64,000 nt of DNA, taken from contig NZ_CP116899.1 in the NCBI RefSeq assembly GCF_030997045.1, forward strand, positions 930,001-994,000, given 5' to 3'. The notes below the pieces were generated by a model, which worked only from the letters and a program-made list of their open reading frames with translations, was not told the origin of the DNA and ran no database searches. The first letter of the stretch is position 1, and the number at the start of each line of letters is the position of its first letter. Shown in pieces: positions 61,967 to 64,000 of the stretch. A program made the translations under genes and the position numbers. This DNA comes from Microbulbifer sp. TB1203. GTDB taxonomy: Bacteria; Pseudomonadota; Gammaproteobacteria; Pseudomonadales; Cellvibrionaceae.

Positions 61967-62222
61967 AAGACTGCTCCGTAGGTTGTACTTGGGGCATTGG
62001 CGGCCCTGCTATCGAGGGCTTCGCATTTGGTTCATCACTCAGTCGGTGCTGTTTGCATCCGCCCCGGCAATTGGGGCGCTATTCTACCGCCAGGGCGAGC
62101 CGGAAAAACAGTGTTGACACCGGTGCCACCAGGGCAAACACTTCGTTGACTGCCCGGGCAGGGCATTAACCCGGTCCAATGTGCTCGGGTTAATAAATGT
62201 AGACGAATACGGAGACACACGT

Positions 62223-62936
62223 TTGACCTGGTTGGATATCGCCAGCGTAACTGGCTTTTTTGTCACCTGGATGGGGTACACGGTTTTCGCGCGCCGGAAG
62301 GCCAAAGTGGCCTGGTGTCTGGCGTCGTCCATGCAGTGGTACCGGGTGGAGTGGATGCTGCGCATGCTGGAGCGGGATATGCGCATGCCGGACGCGGCGA
62401 TTATCGGCAACCTGGAGCGGGTGATCGGTTTCTTCGCTTCCACCAGTATCCTGATCCTCGCGGGCTTGGTGACCGCGCTCACCGCCGACACCGTGGCGGT
62501 GGAGATGATCAACAGCCTGCCGTTGGCGGAGACCACCACGGTGGTGCAGTTCGAGCTGAAGGTACTGTTGCTGCTACTGATTTTTATCTTTGCGTTTTTC
62601 AATTTCACCTGGTCCCTGCGCCAGTATTCCTTTGCCAACGTGCTGATCGGCGCGGCGCCACCCGCGGAGGACGAGAGTTTTAGCGAGGAGGAGCGGCGCC
62701 GCTATGCGATCAGTACCGCCAAGGTGATCGACCAGGCCGGGCACAGCTACAACTACGGGCTGCGCTCTTACTATTTCGCCATGGCGGTGATGGGTTGGTT
62801 TATCCACCCGCTGCTGTTCGCGATCGGCTATCTGTTGGTGGCGCTGATACTTTTCCTGCGCGAGTTCCGTTCGCGCACCCTGCAAGTGCTGCTGGCGGCG
62901 GAGGGACACAAGATCGATCGCGAGCAGGCTAAGTAG
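62223..62936 (+). CDS. DUF599 family membrane protein
   Basis: 237 residues from a TTG start (MTWLDIASVTGFFVTWMGYT), with ACGGAGACAC upstream. Four membrane helices (about 5-22, 70-92, 110-133 and 180-212) are predicted. The family core includes RVIGFFASTSILILAGLV, FNFTWSLRQYSFANVLIGA and GLRSYYFAMAVMGWFIHPL. Function unknown. It is followed one base later by the MazG-like gene. Confidence 0.8.
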   Translation: MTWLDIASVTGFFVTWMGYTVFARRKAKVAWCLASSMQWYRVEWMLRMLERDMRMPDAAIIGNLERVIGFFASTSILILAGLVTALTADTVAVEMINSLPLAETTTVVQFELKVLLLLLIFIFAFFNFTWSLRQYSFANVLIGAAPPAEDESFSEEERRRYAISTAKVIDQAGHSYNYGLRSYYFAMAVMGWFIHPLLFAIGYLLVALILFLREFRSRTLQVLLAAEGHKIDREQAK

Positions 62937-62937
62937 C

Positions 62938-63240
62938 ATGGATAGCGCCGCGGTGTTGGCCGCTTTCGACGAGATCGCCCGCCGGCGCAACTGGCAGTCT
63001 TTGCACACGCCGAAGAACCTGGCCATGGCGCTGTCGGTGGAGGTGGCGGAGCTGTGCCGCCATCTGCAGTGGCGCGATGACGGGGAGGTGGAGCGGATGC
63101 TGCAGACCGGTGGGGCGGAAAGTGTTGCGGCGGAGCTGGCGGATATCCAGATGTACCTGCTCAAGCTGGCCGCAGTCATGGATATCGATCTGGACAAGGC
63201 CCTGGCGGACAAGATCGCCGAGAACCGGCGGCGTTTCTGA
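62938..63240 (+). CDS. MazG-like nucleotide pyrophosphohydrolase
   Basis: 100 residues, single MazG-like domain. The Mg2+-binding acidic residues lie in LSVEVAELCRHLQW and VAAELADIQMYLLKLA, the E-x-x-E...E-x-x-D pattern of dCTPase/RS21-C6-type all-alpha NTP pyrophosphatases. NLAMALSVE is a typical lead-in. It probably cleaves a non-canonical or excess (d)NTP. It is transcribed with the DUF599 gene. Confidence 0.88.
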   Translation: MDSAAVLAAFDEIARRRNWQSLHTPKNLAMALSVEVAELCRHLQWRDDGEVERMLQTGGAESVAAELADIQMYLLKLAAVMDIDLDKALADKIAENRRRF

Positions 63241-63254
63241 ATCCCGTTCCCCCC

Positions 63255-63318
63255 TGTAGGAGCGGCTGTTGGCCGGGAGCGCCGAGCCCCAGCTCGGCAA
63301 GCGGGCCGCAGGTCCGCC
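63255..63318. repeat. TGTAGGAGCGG-type repeat, one end only
   Basis: TGTAGGAGCGGCTGTTGGCC leads into GGGAGCGCCGAGCCCCAGCT and a GCGGGCCGCAGGTCCGCC hairpin. The opposite CCGCTCCTACA end is absent. Confidence 0.75.
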
Positions 63319-63325
63319 GAAGGAA

Positions 63326-64000
63326 TCAGGAAAACAACACCGTAGTCATCCCAAAGCACAATCCCACCAACAACCCCGCCAGCCATTTCCAGCGCCCCAT
63401 ATCGCGCCAGGCAAAGCGCCAGCTGCCGCCGGCTGTGTTGCGAACGGAGTTAACCGTTCTCAGCCCGTAAAGATAGACGCCGCTGATCGACAGGGCGCTG
63501 AGCAGGGTGCCGAAGAAGAACCAGGTCCATTTGGTAATTCGTCCGCCGAAGGCGCCGAAGTGCAGCGGATCAGCGGCCTCGGAGAGTCGCAGGTGAAAAC
63601 CCAGCCGGTCGCCCCTGCGGGTTTCCAGGTGTTCGCCGGTGCGCGGATCGAAGGCCAGGTGGTTGGCCCGGTTGCGGACCAGCAGCGCGTCCGCCTGGCC
63701 GGTGAGCTTCAGGGTATCTCCCGCGCTGCGGGGCAGCTGTATCGAGCGGATGCGCAGTTCCGGGTAGAGGTGTTTGGCGGCGGCCACTGTTTCGGCCAGG
63801 GTTTCCGCGGCGGGTTGTTCCAGGCTGGTGGCGCTGGCCACAGTGAGCGGAGGAGGATAGTGCGCATTCAGGCCCCAGCGCTCCAGCAGGTACCAGATGC
63901 CGGTAATGGCGATCAGGGCGATAAACCAGAGGCTCCACACACCCAAGAGCCGGTGCATCTGGCCCCAGAAGCGGCGGGATTGCCTGTCCCGCCTTTTGCC
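63326..64000 (-). CDS. PepSY-associated membrane protein, N-terminus outside window
   Basis: The visible 224 codons run off the right edge with no start. FWGQMHRLLGVWSLWFIALI is the conserved first-helix segment of PepSY-TM proteins (H-R-x-x-G-x-x). A periplasmic PepSY-like region follows (about 60 residues, AAAKHLYPELRIRSIQLP), then HFGAFGGRITKWTWFFFGTL with the second conserved helix and two more helices. Such proteins often accompany TonB-dependent siderophore receptors or act as iron reductases. The partner gene would lie beyond 64000. Confidence 0.8.
   Translation of the reverse strand, partial: GKRRDRQSRRFWGQMHRLLGVWSLWFIALIAITGIWYLLERWGLNAHYPPPLTVASATSLEQPAAETLAETVAAAKHLYPELRIRSIQLPRSAGDTLKLTGQADALLVRNRANHLAFDPRTGEHLETRRGDRLGFHLRLSEAADPLHFGAFGGRITKWTWFFFGTLLSALSISGVYLYGLRTVNSVRNTAGGSWRFAWRDMGRWKWLAGLLVGLCFGMTTVLFS

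Overview
The window looks like chromosomal DNA of a GC-rich, aerobic gammaproteobacterium. The supporting genes are cmoA/cmoB, rsmJ, slyX, greB, SUI1/YciH, a cytochrome bo3 operon and several Lrp-type regulators. Many intergenic gaps are filled with short palindromic repeats. The overall style (alkylsulfatase, FadL-type porin, TorF porin, repeat families) would fit a marine Cellvibrionales bacterium such as Microbulbifer, but that genus is an inference and not a proof. I saw no rRNA, tRNA, CRISPR array, prophage or complete insertion sequence.

Layout. 0.2-9 kb: a glutathione S-transferase, an M3 oligopeptidase lipoprotein, a DUF2905 protein, an Lrp regulator divergent from a 1173-residue fused indolepyruvate ferredoxin oxidoreductase, and a glycine-zipper lipoprotein. 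9-14 kb: cyoABCD on the minus strand (no cyoE here) divergent from an MddA-like membrane methyltransferase. 14-20.5 kb: short-type putA divergent from its likely Lrp-type regulator, an acyl-CoA dehydrogenase, and two decayed genes (an EamA permease and an outer-membrane transporter-like protein). 20.5-28 kb: a FadL-type porin next to an SDS-type alkylsulfatase, then OsmC, ChaB, a VOC protein, a DUF4010/MgtC-like membrane protein, a secreted metallo-beta-lactamase-fold hydrolase and GreB. 28-33.5 kb: an S9 peptidase, a large membrane protein that reads as an M48 peptidase with a destroyed HEXXH motif, and YciH.

33.8-48.3 kb is a potassium region. It holds a voltage-gated-type K+ channel with a C-terminal zinc ribbon, kdpFABC, a TorF porin, kdpDE, apbE, trkH, and a ktrB-ktrA pair. 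High-affinity uptake, low-affinity uptake, a channel, and possibly an outer-membrane entry pore therefore sit side by side.

48.5-64 kb: a thioesterase, a class C beta-lactamase-like hydrolase with slyX, a 640-bp gap containing DnaA-box-like sites and a 43-bp palindrome, an OmpA-type lipoprotein, several small envelope proteins, rsmJ, sdaA, an operon of an M16 peptidase with cmoA and cmoB (wobble-uridine modification), a DUF599 protein, a MazG-like pyrophosphohydrolase and the end of a PepSY membrane protein that runs out of the window.

Repeats. One family is bounded by TGTAGGAGCGG/CCGCTCCTACA, and three genes take their stop codon from it. A second family begins GTAGGATGGGC and one copy is nested inside a larger inverted repeat. 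A third forms a tandem cluster at 51.8-52.0 kb. There is also one 281-bp MITE-like element with 33-bp terminal inverted repeats. I did not identify a complete unknown defence or biosynthetic system. The most unusual items are the M48-like pseudo-protease, the potassium cluster and the stop-codon-donating repeats.
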